Shown here: piece after piece, positions 36,783-45,758 of the stretch
How the letters are laid out: each line of letters begins with the position of its first letter
Numbering within the stretch: position 1 is the stretch's first letter
From: Rhizobium sp. Q54
GTDB lineage: Bacteria > Pseudomonadota > Alphaproteobacteria > Rhizobiales > Xanthobacteraceae
Length of the DNA stretch: 64,000 nt
Assembly (NCBI GenBank): GCA_945861265.1
Contig: CAMAUC010000013.1
Coordinates: 1-64,000, forward strand
Reading direction: 5' to 3'
Made by a program: the position numbers and the translations under genes
The notes under the pieces: model-generated
Database searches by the model: none
The model's input: only the letters and a program-made list of their open reading frames with translations
Told to the model about the DNA's origin: nothing

Positions 36783-37355
36783 ATGCCCATCCAGACCTCG
36801 AAGCCTGCCAATTCCCTCGCCGTCCTTTGGCCGGATCTGGCGCTGGTGGCATTTCTGATCGGGCTCGATGTGGTGGCGCGGCTGCTGCCGCATGCGCCGG
36901 GCTTTCTCCCGGTCGCGGCGAGCGGCCTGTTTGCCGCCCGCTATCTGCGGCTGCCGGCGCTCGCGATCGTCGTGCCGGTCCTGGCCATGATCCTGAGCGA
37001 CGCCATGCTGCCGGGCGAAGACTGGCGCATCCAACTGGTCGGCTTTTTCGCCATCGCGATCCCGGCGGTCGCCGGCGTCGCGACACGGCGCTGGGGCGGC
37101 GCGCTGCTGGTCGTGAGCACGATGATCGGCTCGTCGATCCTGTTTTTTCTGGCGTCGAACGGCGCGGTGTGGGCCTTCAGCGGCATGTATCCGCTCAACC
37201 TGGCCGGCCTGACGCAATGCTACGTCCTGGCGCTGCCCTTCCTTGAGAAGACGATGCTGGGCGATCTGTTCTGGACCGGCGTCCTGTTCGGCGGCGCCTG
37301 GGCGGTTAACTGGGCCGTGCAGAACGTCCCCGTGCTGGCGCGGCGCCCGCACTAA
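36783..37355 (+). CDS. DUF6580-type membrane protein, resembles ECF S components
   Basis: The 190-residue protein has about five to six helices with VARLLPHAPGFLPVAASGLF, IVVPVLAMILSDAML and LNLAGLTQCYVLALPFLEKT. These match the DUF6580 family, whose fold and length recall the S components of energy-coupling-factor vitamin transporters. It lies 31 bp downstream of the BtuF-like gene, suggesting a joint role in vitamin or corrinoid uptake. No ECF T or A genes are adjacent. Function is inference. Confidence 0.6.
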   Translation: MPIQTSKPANSLAVLWPDLALVAFLIGLDVVARLLPHAPGFLPVAASGLFAARYLRLPALAIVVPVLAMILSDAMLPGEDWRIQLVGFFAIAIPAVAGVATRRWGGALLVVSTMIGSSILFFLASNGAVWAFSGMYPLNLAGLTQCYVLALPFLEKTMLGDLFWTGVLFGGAWAVNWAVQNVPVLARRPH

Positions 37356-37368
37356 CGCAGCTTCGAAA

Positions 37369-39147
37369 TCAGCCGATCCACTTTTGCACGCGCCGCCACA
37401 GCGACTTGGCGCGCGCGGGCAACGTCGTCTGTTCTTCCGGCTCAGCAAGCCGGAGGCCGACAGTGGTAACGCGGCCGCTTTCCACTTTGTGAGCCAATAA
37501 TGCGATCGGCCCGAGCTGGACGATGTCGCCGGTCTTGGCTGCGCGGCCGAGCTTTTCGCTGAACAATTCGCTCAATGTCACTTCGGTGTGGTCGGCGGCG
37601 ACCTGCAATCCGTAGATCTCGGCAAGCGCGCCGAGGGCGGCCGATCCGGGCACGAAAAAGTCGCCGAGCAGTTCCGGCTCGGGCGCTCGCGGCGGCGGTA
37701 TGTTCATGAAAAAGCGGTCGAGCGCCTGCGCCTTTTCCGGCGGCGCCAGCAGATAGACGTAGTCGCCGACGCGCACCGGTTCGGCTTCCGCCGGCGTCAG
37801 GATTTTCTCTTTGCGAATCACCAATGTCGGCCGCGCCCAGTTCGGAATGAGGCCGCGGCGCAGATAGGGGCTATTGGCCGGCACCGGATAGCCGACAATC
37901 TCGCGCGCCAGTTGCCCAGGGAGGTCGAGTTCGACACGGCGCGGCAGCGGATCGCTGCGCGCAAACGACATGCCAAGCTTGCGGGCCGACAACGCGACCG
38001 TCCACCCCTGGATCAATAGCGACGACAGCACGACCACGAAGGCGACGTCGAAATACAGGTACGCGCCCGGCAGGCCGACCAGCAGCGGGATCGACGCCAG
38101 AAAAATCGCCACTGCGCCGCGCAAGCCGACCCATGAGATGAACAGCTTCTCGCGCCACTGGTATTTGAACGGCGCGAGGCAGAGAAACACCGCCGCCGGC
38201 CGCGCCACCAGCATCAGAACCAGCGCCACCGCGATGGCGCCGACAAGGTTGTCGGCCAGCCGCTCCGGCCAGACCAGCAGCCCGAGCAGCACGAACATCA
38301 CGATCTGCGCCAGCCAGGTGATGGCGTCGAGGAACACCACCACCGAATTATGCGCGCGGGTCTGCCGGTTGCCGACAACGAGGCCGGCGAGATAAACGGC
38401 GAGAAAGCCGGACGAATGCACGGCATTGCCGAAGGCGAAGACGACTAGCGCGCTGACCGCGACGAAAGGCGCGTGCAGCCCCTGCGCCAGCGGCACACGG
38501 TTGAGCACCAGCGTGATGACGCGTCCGCCGCCATAGCCGATGACGCAGCCGAGCACGGTGTCGCGCAGTAGCGTTATCGCCGCGTGCGACCAGCTCTGAC
38601 TGCCGATGGCGAGGATTTCGACCAGCAGCAGCGCCAGAAACACCGCGAAGGGGTCGTTGGTGCCGGATTCCACTTCCAGCGTGCCGCGCACGCGTGGCCG
38701 CAAGCGCAGGCCACCGGCGTTGATCAGGAGGAACACGGCGGCAGCGTCGGTCGAGGCCACCACGGCGCCCATAAGCAGGGATTCGATCCAGCCAATGCCG
38801 AGCACATATTTGGCGACCGGCGCGGTCAGCAGGGTGGTGACCAGCACACCAACGGTCGCCAGCATCACCGACGGGGCGACCACGCTGCGGATGCTGGCGA
38901 AGCGGGTGCGCAGGCCGCCATCGAACAGGATCAACGCCAGCGCAATGGAACCGACCGTGTAGGCGGTGCCGACATCGTCGAACTTGACGCCGCCGGGCCC
39001 GCCCTCGCCCGCAAGCATGCCGACCAGCAGGAAGACGAGCAGCAAAGGCGCGCCAAAGCGCAAGGCAATCAGGCTCGACAGAATGCCGGCCATAACCAGC
39101 AGGCTGCCGAGAAGTATCGCAATACTAACGGTGTCGAGCGAGGCCAT
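37369..39147 (-). CDS. K+/H+ antiporter, CPA1 family (CvrA/NhaP2-like)
   Basis: The 592-residue protein has a 12-13-helix exchanger domain (about 1-390) with the conserved ILFDGGLRT and ASTDAAAVF (transport Asp), followed by an RCK_C/TrkA_C domain (about 410-490) and a CorC/HlyC-type domain (about 500-570). This is the CvrA/NhaP2 arrangement, which exports K+ in exchange for protons and is gated by a cytosolic ligand. The ATG at 39147 has aagga 7 nt upstream; a longer frame would bury that site. The site lies inside a hairpin (see separate entry). The gene is convergent with the DUF6580 gene, 13 bp apart. Confidence 0.88.
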   Translation of the reverse strand: MASLDTVSIAILLGSLLVMAGILSSLIALRFGAPLLLVFLLVGMLAGEGGPGGVKFDDVGTAYTVGSIALALILFDGGLRTRFASIRSVVAPSVMLATVGVLVTTLLTAPVAKYVLGIGWIESLLMGAVVASTDAAAVFLLINAGGLRLRPRVRGTLEVESGTNDPFAVFLALLLVEILAIGSQSWSHAAITLLRDTVLGCVIGYGGGRVITLVLNRVPLAQGLHAPFVAVSALVVFAFGNAVHSSGFLAVYLAGLVVGNRQTRAHNSVVVFLDAITWLAQIVMFVLLGLLVWPERLADNLVGAIAVALVLMLVARPAAVFLCLAPFKYQWREKLFISWVGLRGAVAIFLASIPLLVGLPGAYLYFDVAFVVVLSSLLIQGWTVALSARKLGMSFARSDPLPRRVELDLPGQLAREIVGYPVPANSPYLRRGLIPNWARPTLVIRKEKILTPAEAEPVRVGDYVYLLAPPEKAQALDRFFMNIPPPRAPEPELLGDFFVPGSAALGALAEIYGLQVAADHTEVTLSELFSEKLGRAAKTGDIVQLGPIALLAHKVESGRVTTVGLRLAEPEEQTTLPARAKSLWRRVQKWIG

Positions 39148-39181
39148 GCGAATCCTTCCTTTCCTTATAGAAAGGATTCGC
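39148..39181 (-). promoter_or_regulatory. RBS-occluding hairpin before the K+/H+ antiporter gene
   Basis: On the minus strand, cgaatcctt (39180-39172) and aaggattcg (39157-39149) form a perfect 9-bp stem with a 14-nt loop. The 3' arm holds the Shine-Dalgarno (aagga) and ends 1 nt before the ATG. An alternative hairpin, cctttc/gaaagg (39158-39163 with 39170-39175), overlaps it and would free the site. A translational switch is possible but untested. Confidence 0.45.
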
Positions 39182-39220
39182 ACCGCCAAGAGCAACGGGA
39201 AATCAGTCGCAGGCGTTCTT

Positions 39221-39253
39221 CCTTCCCCTCTCCCCTTGTGGGAGAGGGGAAGG
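39221..39253 (-). terminator. Perfect palindrome, likely terminator of the BKACE gene
   Basis: ccttcccctctccc/gggagaggggaagg is a 14-bp stem with loop cttgt, 23 bp beyond the stop of the minus-strand gene ending at 39276. It has little U-run. Same cctctcccc family as 2070 and 31917. Confidence 0.5.
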
Positions 39254-39275
39254 AACGCACCACCACGGCCAAGAA

Positions 39276-40211
39276 CTAGAAGTTCACCTTATCGCCGCCC
39301 TTGAGCGAGAGGATTTCGCGCGCCTCATCCGGATTGGCGATCTCGAGACCGAGGCCTTCGAGGATCTGACGCACCTTGGTCACCTGCTGGGCATTGGATT
39401 CAGCCAGTTTGCCGGGGCCAAGCCAGAGCGAATCTTCCAGGCCGACGCGGACATTGCCGCCCATCGCCGCGGCGATGGCCGCGACCTTCATCTGGTTCGC
39501 GCCGGCGCCGAGCACCGACCAGTGATAATTATCGCCGAGCAAACGATCGGCGGTCCGCTTCATCATGATAACGTCTTCGGGGTGCGCGCCGATGCCGCCG
39601 AGAAGCCCGAACACCGATTGCACAAAGACCGGCGCCTTGATCAAGCCGCGATCGAGGAAATGCCGCAGGGTATAAAGATGCCCGATGTCGTAGCACTCGA
39701 CCTCGAAGCGGGTGCTGTTCTCGGCGCAAGTGGTGAGAATGAACTCGATGTCGGCGAGCGTGTTCTTGAAAAAGCCCTTGCGGGAACCTTCGAGATACGG
39801 CTCTTCCCAGTCATGTTTGAACTTGCCCTTGAAGCGCGGGATCATCGGATAGAGCCCGAAGTTCATCGTGCCCATGTTGAGCGACGCGACTTCCGGCTTG
39901 AGGGACGCGGCGGGCTTCACACGCTCTTCCACCGTCATGGTCGGCGACCCGCCGGTGGTGAGGTTGATCACCACGTTCGAGCGCTGCTTGATCACCTTGA
40001 GAAAGGGAAGGAACGCCTCCGGCGTCTGGTCGGGCCGGCCGTCCTGCGGGTTCCGGGCATGCAAATGAACAATGGCGGCTCCGGCTTCGGCGGCGCCGAT
40101 GGCGGCATCGGCGATCTCCTGCGCCGTGATCGGCAGGTGCGGCGACATTGACGGCGTGTGAATCGAGCCGGTAACGGCGCAAGTTATGATGACCTTGGGC
40201 GACTTCGCCAT
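39276..40211 (-). CDS. BKACE-family beta-keto acid cleavage enzyme
   Basis: The 311-residue TIM-barrel enzyme (formerly DUF849) has the zinc-binding HLHAR in AAIVHLHARNPQDG, the SHITP-like N-terminus VIITCAVTGSIHTPSMSPHLP, and QSVFGLLGGIGAHPED and RVGLEDSLWLGPG. Members condense a beta-keto acid with acetyl-CoA to give acetoacetate and a CoA ester; Kce of lysine fermentation is the best known. The precise substrate is not readable, and no kdd/kal genes are present. The N-terminal HTPS replaces the common HTPS/T pattern, as expected. Confidence 0.9.
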   Translation of the reverse strand: MAKSPKVIITCAVTGSIHTPSMSPHLPITAQEIADAAIGAAEAGAAIVHLHARNPQDGRPDQTPEAFLPFLKVIKQRSNVVINLTTGGSPTMTVEERVKPAASLKPEVASLNMGTMNFGLYPMIPRFKGKFKHDWEEPYLEGSRKGFFKNTLADIEFILTTCAENSTRFEVECYDIGHLYTLRHFLDRGLIKAPVFVQSVFGLLGGIGAHPEDVIMMKRTADRLLGDNYHWSVLGAGANQMKVAAIAAAMGGNVRVGLEDSLWLGPGKLAESNAQQVTKVRQILEGLGLEIANPDEAREILSLKGGDKVNF

Positions 40212-40231
40212 GAGCTATCCATCCCCGTGAT

Positions 40232-41236
40232 ATGAGAGTTGTCGTTTCTTTGTTGGACCTTCCGGCCGATCCTAGAGTATCAGCCGGGGGCAAGTCACCT
40301 ATTGGTAGACGAAGGGCAGCCATTCTGGACGAGCAACAGCCCAAGGTTGAGCCAAAGTCTGCGCGCTTTTCCGGGGTGCTGATCGGCACCTTGTGCGGCA
40401 CGGGCGCCGCCTTGGCCTGGGCCGCCGGTTTCGTCGTCGCCAAACACGGCATCGAAATCGGTTTTTCGCCGGCCGATCTGGCGCTGCATCGCTTTCTGTG
40501 GTCCGGCCTGCTGTTGATGCCGCTGGTGCTGCGCGACGGCATCAAGGACCTCGGCGGCGTCGGCTGGGGCCGCGGCATCGTCATGTCCTTGCTGTCCGGG
40601 CCGCCGCAGGCGCTGATCGCCTATACCGGTTTCATCCTCGTACCGCTCGGCCACGGCACCACCATTCAGCCGGCGACCGCGGCGCTGTGCGGCATCGTTT
40701 TGGCCGCCGTGGTGCTGCGCGAACGGCCATCGGCGGCGCGCATACTCGGCGGCGTCGCCATCACTGCCGGTTTGACGGTGTTCGGCTTTGAATCGCATTT
40801 GACCATCGGCACGCATGGTATCGGCGGCGATCTGCTGTTTGCCGCCGCCGGTGCGTTCTGGGCATGCTTCGGCATATTGCTGCGGCAGTGGCAGATTTCC
40901 GGCACCCGCGTCGTCGCCGCGGTTGGCGCCATATCGGTGTTGATTTTTGCGCCCTTGCACGCAGTCCTGGTTGGCTACGAAGGCATCTGGCGTATGGGGC
41001 TAATGGAGAATTTGCTGCAAGTCGCGGCGCAGGGCATTATCGCCGGCGTGCTGCCGATTTTTCTGTTCGCCCGTGCCGTCGCCTTGCTCGGCGCCGGGCG
41101 CGCGGCGACATTTCCCGCGCTAGTGCCCGGCTTCTCACTCGTCATCGGTTATCTGGCGCTCGGCGTCATTCCGAGCCTCGCGCAACTCGTCGGCCTTTCC
41201 ATCGTATTGATCGGCTTCAGGCTGACGATGAAATGA
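40232..41236 (+). CDS. EamA (DMT superfamily) transporter
   Basis: The frame encodes 334 residues; about ten helices begin near residue 47 (GVLIGTLCGTGAALAWAAGFVVAK) and form two EamA repeats. The first 45 residues are polar and have no Shine-Dalgarno in front, so the true start may be further in. These proteins export amino acids or other small metabolites. It is divergent from the BKACE gene (20 bp) and convergent with the acyl-CoA dehydrogenase. Confidence 0.8.
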   Translation: MRVVVSLLDLPADPRVSAGGKSPIGRRRAAILDEQQPKVEPKSARFSGVLIGTLCGTGAALAWAAGFVVAKHGIEIGFSPADLALHRFLWSGLLLMPLVLRDGIKDLGGVGWGRGIVMSLLSGPPQALIAYTGFILVPLGHGTTIQPATAALCGIVLAAVVLRERPSAARILGGVAITAGLTVFGFESHLTIGTHGIGGDLLFAAAGAFWACFGILLRQWQISGTRVVAAVGAISVLIFAPLHAVLVGYEGIWRMGLMENLLQVAAQGIIAGVLPIFLFARAVALLGAGRAATFPALVPGFSLVIGYLALGVIPSLAQLVGLSIVLIGFRLTMK

Positions 41237-41251
41237 CGGCGCGTCCCAGCG

Positions 41252-42484
41252 TCACTCCGGCCCGGCATATTTTCCCGCCGTCTCCGGGAACATGCTCTTG
41301 ATGATCTTCATCTTGGAGATGTCGACCGAGGCATCCATGTGCAGAAAAATCGCCGCGTCGCGGAAAAATTTCTCGACGCCGAAGTCCAGCATCATGCCAT
41401 TGCCGCCATGCAGTTCGACTGCGTGCTGCGCGACCTTCATGATCTCCTCGGACGCGAACAGCTTGACCATGTTGCAAAGAACATCGGCCTCCGGCGCATT
41501 GTCATCGACCGCGCGCGAGGCGTGATCGAGCAGCGCGCGTACGGCTTCGATGCGCGTCGCCATGTCGGCGAGCCGCAGCGCCACCGCCTGATGCTTGATC
41601 AGGATGCGGCCGCCCTGCACATAATTCTGCGTGTAGTCCGACGTTACCTCGAAGGCACGAACGCCGACGCCGAGATTCTTCGCCGCCTGGATGATCTTGC
41701 CGGGGCGGAAATAGATGCCGGCCGTCGCCAGCGCGGTGTTTTCGACCATCAAGTGATCGTCGGGCACGAACATGTCCTCGAACACCATCTCGCCATTGTT
41801 CATGTAGCGGCAGCCGAGCGTTTCGTTGCAGCGCGCGATGGCGAAGCCCTTGGTCTCGCGCGGCACCAGAAACGACGAGGTGCCCTGCATCATGCCGACC
41901 TTTGTGTTGGTATTGGCATAGACGACATAAAGACCGGCATCGTAGCCGTTGGAGATGAACTGCTTGCGGCCGTTGATGACCCAGCCGCCATTGGTCTTGA
42001 CCGCCTTGGTCTGCATCGCCGCTTCCGGAACGTTGTAGGGCAGCCAGCGGTCGGACGCGCCGCGCGGCTCGGTCAGACAATGCGCCAGCAGGAATTGCGG
42101 ATCCTCCAGGAGTCGCTTGAACCACTTCTCCTGCAAATGCTTCGGCGCGAACTGACGCAATAGCACCGAGACTTTCCAGTTCTGCACCAGCTTGTCGGCC
42201 AGCCCTGAATCGCCGCGGGCAATTTCCTCGGCGATGATCGAAAAGGTTTTTACCTCGGTACCTTTTTCCAGTTCGATACCGCCATATTCTTCCGGCACGC
42301 CGAGCGTGCGAATGCCGACTTTTTCCGCGCCTTCCAGAATGCTCGCCGGCAAGCGGGCTTCCGGGGTCATCGACCATTCCTGCTTCCAGTTCTGCTTGAC
42401 GAAAGGCAGCACCACGTCGTCGACGAAATCGCGGCAGCTCTGCCGCATCATCCGCTGGTCTTCCGACAATCCCCGGTCGTACAT
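41252..42484 (-). CDS. Acyl-CoA dehydrogenase family protein
   Basis: The 410-residue flavoprotein has all three domains: LSEDQRMMRQSCRDFVDDVV at the start, LLAHCLTEPRGASD and GGWVINGRKQFISNG around the FAD/substrate site, and DYTQNYVQGGRILIKHQAVA and QHAVELHGGNGMMLDF in the C-terminal helices. It oxidises the alpha-beta bond of an acyl-CoA and passes electrons to ETF. The ATG at 42484 has gagg 8 nt upstream and is preferred to ATGs at 42490 or 42583. The substrate is unknown, and no CoA ligase or hydratase is adjacent. Confidence 0.9.
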   Translation of the reverse strand: MYDRGLSEDQRMMRQSCRDFVDDVVLPFVKQNWKQEWSMTPEARLPASILEGAEKVGIRTLGVPEEYGGIELEKGTEVKTFSIIAEEIARGDSGLADKLVQNWKVSVLLRQFAPKHLQEKWFKRLLEDPQFLLAHCLTEPRGASDRWLPYNVPEAAMQTKAVKTNGGWVINGRKQFISNGYDAGLYVVYANTNTKVGMMQGTSSFLVPRETKGFAIARCNETLGCRYMNNGEMVFEDMFVPDDHLMVENTALATAGIYFRPGKIIQAAKNLGVGVRAFEVTSDYTQNYVQGGRILIKHQAVALRLADMATRIEAVRALLDHASRAVDDNAPEADVLCNMVKLFASEEIMKVAQHAVELHGGNGMMLDFGVEKFFRDAAIFLHMDASVDISKMKIIKSMFPETAGKYAGPE

Positions 42485-42603
42485 GTGCATAACCTCAAGC
42501 TTCCCGCCTGGGCGAATGCCCGGCACTTCGTCAATTTGATATTGATCTTGTTTGCGCGCCTTTTCCAAGGGGGGCGTTTGCAATCCTGCGCATGGAGTGT
42601 GGC

Positions 42604-43947
42604 ATGGACGATTTCCAGCAATTGGCCGCCAGCATTTCCGACGCCTTGAAAACGTTCGGCAATGAATTCACCTCGGTCTGGCTGATCGTCCAGCTTGGGC
42701 TGATCGCGCTCGCCGGGGTCACCGGCACCCTGGCCGCGGCGGTCTTGCGCCGCCGCCTCGATATCGTTTCGCTGAGCATGGGCTGGCCGCCGCTGTTGCG
42801 GCTTTTCGCGCGACATTTGTTGGACAATATCGGCACCGTTATATTCGTGCTTATGATCCTCAGCATGCGGCACGGCATGCTGGCGATGACCTGGCCGAGC
42901 CGGTCCTACCTGCTTGGCGTCGCCGCGAGTCTGGCCACGGCCTGGGTGGTGATCGCTTTGGTCGCCGGATTGATCCGCAACCAGTTCGTCTATCGTCTGG
43001 TCGCGGTGTCGGCCTGGGCGCTGGCCGCGCTCAGCATCCTTGGTCTGTTGCAACCGACGACGGAAGCGCTGGATTCCGTCGCCGTCGTCGTCGGCGGCCT
43101 GCGCATCACGCCGCTGTTGGCGATCAAGACCACGGTCCTGATGATGTTCACGCTGTGGGCGGCGAACACGGCCAGCGATTTCCTCGACAAGCGCGTGCAA
43201 AGCTCGACCGATCTGACGCCGTCGATCGCGGTGCTGATCGGCAAGCTCATCAGGCTATTGCTGATCTCCTTTGCCATTCTGATCGTTTTATCGACAGTCG
43301 GCATCGACCTGTCCGCGCTTGCCCTGTTTTCAGGCGCCGTCGGCGTCGGCCTCGGCTTCGGTTTGCAGAAGATCGTTTCCAATCTGGTGAGCGGCATCAT
43401 CCTGCTCGCCGACAAGTCGATCAAACCGGGCGACGTGATTTCGGTCGGCGATCATTTCGGCCGCGTCGGCAATATGGGCGCGCGCTACACGTCGGTCGAT
43501 ACACGCGACGGCCGGGAATATCTCATTCCGAACGAGGATTTCATCACCCAGCGCGTCGCCAACTGGACCTATTCCAGCGACCTCGTGCGCCTGTTCGTCA
43601 AGTTCAACACGACCTATGACAGCGACCCGCGCCAGGCACAGGCGGCGGCGGTGGAAGCCGCGCTCAGCATTGAACGGGTTCTGAAGAAGCCAACGCCGCA
43701 ATGCATGCTGACCGAGTTCGGTTCGACCTCGATCGAGTTTGAGTTGTGGTTCTGGATCAAGGACCCTGCCGCCGGCGTCACCAATGTCAAAAGCGACGTG
43801 CTGCTGGCGTTGTGGGACACGCTCGGCCAGCATGGTGTGAACATCCCGAAGCCGGGCCCGGCGCGCGTGATCTACGAGATGGCGAAGGACAAGGCCGCGC
43901 ACGGCACGGACGCGCCGCCACAGGGCAAATCGCCGTTTCCGGGGTGA
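42604..43947 (+). CDS. MscS-family mechanosensitive channel
   Basis: The 447-residue protein has about five to six helices. The pore helix and beta domain are clear: DLSALALFSGAVGVGLGFGL, QKIVSNLVSGIILLADKSI, KPGDVISVGDHFGRV, and YLIPNEDFITQRVANWTYS. The gating region and C-terminal alpha-beta domain follow. It should open on osmotic downshock or regulate ion flow. ggag 6 nt before the ATG at 42604 fits. It is divergent from the acyl-CoA dehydrogenase; the K+/H+ antiporter is about 3.5 kb away, another ion-homeostasis gene, but not in the same operon. Confidence 0.9.
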   Translation: MDDFQQLAASISDALKTFGNEFTSVWLIVQLGLIALAGVTGTLAAAVLRRRLDIVSLSMGWPPLLRLFARHLLDNIGTVIFVLMILSMRHGMLAMTWPSRSYLLGVAASLATAWVVIALVAGLIRNQFVYRLVAVSAWALAALSILGLLQPTTEALDSVAVVVGGLRITPLLAIKTTVLMMFTLWAANTASDFLDKRVQSSTDLTPSIAVLIGKLIRLLLISFAILIVLSTVGIDLSALALFSGAVGVGLGFGLQKIVSNLVSGIILLADKSIKPGDVISVGDHFGRVGNMGARYTSVDTRDGREYLIPNEDFITQRVANWTYSSDLVRLFVKFNTTYDSDPRQAQAAAVEAALSIERVLKKPTPQCMLTEFGSTSIEFELWFWIKDPAAGVTNVKSDVLLALWDTLGQHGVNIPKPGPARVIYEMAKDKAAHGTDAPPQGKSPFPG

Positions 43948-43953
43948 AGCGTT

Positions 43954-45135
43954 CTACGCCGCCTTCCGCGTCGCCAGAAACTCGCCCATGCGGTCGAGCG
44001 CCTTGAGGATGTTCTCGGTCGAGTTGGCGTAGGACAGGCGCAGATAGCCCTCGCCGAGAATGCCGAAGTCCGGCCCGCCGATGGTGACGACGCCGGTTTC
44101 ATTCAGCAGGGTGTTCGCCAGTTCCTTGGCTTTCCAGCCGGTGCCCTTGATGTTGGGGAATGCATAGAATGCGCCCTTCGGCACGACGCATGACACGCCC
44201 GGCAGTTTGTTCAGCCCGGCGACGACGACACCGCGGCGCTTGTCGAATTCGGCGATCATTTTCCATACTTCGTCCTGCGGACCGGTCAGCGCCGCGAGAC
44301 CGGCGAACTGCGCCGACGCGTTGACGCAGGAATGCAGATTGACCGCGAGCTTGCGCGCGTAGTCGTAGAGCTTTCCCGGAAACACCGCATAGCCGAGCCG
44401 CCAGCCGGTCATGGCGTAAGTTTTCGACCAGCCATTGAGCAGAATCAGGCGGTCGCGGATCGACGGATAAGACAAAAGGCAGACATGCTTCTCGCCGTCA
44501 TAGACCATGTGATCGTAAATCTCGTCCGACATGATGGCGACATCCGGCCATTTTTCGAGGCCGGCGACGAGCTTGTCGACTTCGCTCTTGGGCGTGACGC
44601 CGCCGGTCGGATTGGCCGGCGAATTGACGATCAACAGCCGCGTCTTCGGCGTGATCAGCTTGAGCGTTTCCTCCGCCGAGAAAGCAAAGCCGTTCTCCTC
44701 GCGAATTGGCACCGGCACCGGCGTCGCTCCGGTGAATTCGATCATCGAGCGATAGATCGGGAAGCCCGGATCGGGATAAAGAATTTCCACGCCCGGTTCG
44801 CCAAACATCATGATCGACATGAACATGGTCGGCTTGCCGCCCGGCATGATCATGACCGAGTCTGGCGAGACGTCGACGCCATAGCGCTTGTGCAAGGACG
44901 CGGCGACCGCCTCACGCAGCGGCAGAATGCCGTTGGCCGCGGTATAGCCGTGATGGCCGTCGCGCAGCGCCTTGATGGCGGCTTCGACGATGAACTCGGG
45001 TGTGCGGAAATCCGGCTGGCCAATGCCGAGGCTGATGATGTCGCGGCCCTGGGCGGCCAGCGCATTGGCGCGGGCCAGGACGGCGAAGGCATTTTCCTCG
45101 CCGATCCGGTCGAAATTCGCGACTGTCTTGAGCAT
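43954..45135 (-). CDS. PLP-dependent aminotransferase (class I/II)
   Basis: The 393-residue enzyme has the class-I landmarks DIISLGIGQPDFRTP, NSPANPTGGV, IMSDEIYDHMVYDG, the PLP lysine in SKTYAMTGWRLGYAV, and a C-terminal YLRLSYANSTENI with the carboxylate-binding Arg. Members transfer amino groups from Ala, Asp or aromatic amino acids; the exact donor is not evident. ggagg 9 nt before the ATG at 45135 decides the start. It is convergent with mscS, with a 6-bp gap. Confidence 0.92.
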   Translation of the reverse strand: MLKTVANFDRIGEENAFAVLARANALAAQGRDIISLGIGQPDFRTPEFIVEAAIKALRDGHHGYTAANGILPLREAVAASLHKRYGVDVSPDSVMIMPGGKPTMFMSIMMFGEPGVEILYPDPGFPIYRSMIEFTGATPVPVPIREENGFAFSAEETLKLITPKTRLLIVNSPANPTGGVTPKSEVDKLVAGLEKWPDVAIMSDEIYDHMVYDGEKHVCLLSYPSIRDRLILLNGWSKTYAMTGWRLGYAVFPGKLYDYARKLAVNLHSCVNASAQFAGLAALTGPQDEVWKMIAEFDKRRGVVVAGLNKLPGVSCVVPKGAFYAFPNIKGTGWKAKELANTLLNETGVVTIGGPDFGILGEGYLRLSYANSTENILKALDRMGEFLATRKAA

Positions 45136-45422
45136 TTTTAAGGTCCTCCCGGGCGCAGTCCGATTTTGCCGGCACTTCACCGTATTCGTGGCCCGAAATC
45201 AACAAATCCGCCGGGGCCTGGGCGACGCGGAATGTCCCCTGCGCTTGCTAATGGCCCATAAATCCCGACTTGGATCACGTTCGACGTTGCGATTTACAGC
45301 ACTACCCGCCTGACGCGAAGGGCGCTAGACTCGCATGCGGGGGCTTTGCGTGAGTTGTGCCGGGCTGCGATCCCGGTGCTCGCGCAAGTACGATGCTTTC
45401 TACCCATCGGGGGACGGGGGAT

Positions 45423-45752
45423 ATGGGGCGTAACGTCAAGGGCGGCGGCATCGATGCGCCGGGAGAGGCCGCTGGCAATGCCGGCGAAGTCATCAAGATC
45501 ATCGCGGCCAGCGAGGGCGACGCCGCCCGACTGCTGGAAATGTATTACTGGACCCGCGAGCCGGGGATCGTCGATTTGATCCGCGCCTATCTGGAGCTTC
45601 CCGAACGCGCGCAACGCCAGCTCGGCGGCTTTCTGCGCAAGTACAAGCCGCAGTCGATTATCACATCGATCGACGAACAGGGGCGGCTGGTGCTTGCGCG
45701 CGTCGATGGCCGGCCGCAGGCACAGCGGGCCAAACGCAGCGGCGGATCGTAA
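45423..45752 (+). CDS. Conserved-looking small hypothetical protein
   Basis: The 109-residue product has a Gly-rich N-terminus (MGRNVKGGGIDAPGEAAGNA) and a helical body (EVIKIIAASEGDAARLLEMY, VDLIRAYLELPERAQRQLGG, FLRKYKPQSIITSIDEQGRL). ggggg precedes the ATG at 45423. I do not recognise the family. It stands alone between the aminotransferase and the alpha-hydroxy-acid oxidase. The 287-bp gap before it contains no other gene; I see no convincing promoter in it. Confidence 0.6.
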   Translation: MGRNVKGGGIDAPGEAAGNAGEVIKIIAASEGDAARLLEMYYWTREPGIVDLIRAYLELPERAQRQLGGFLRKYKPQSIITSIDEQGRLVLARVDGRPQAQRAKRSGGS

Positions 45753-45758
45753 CCCCGT

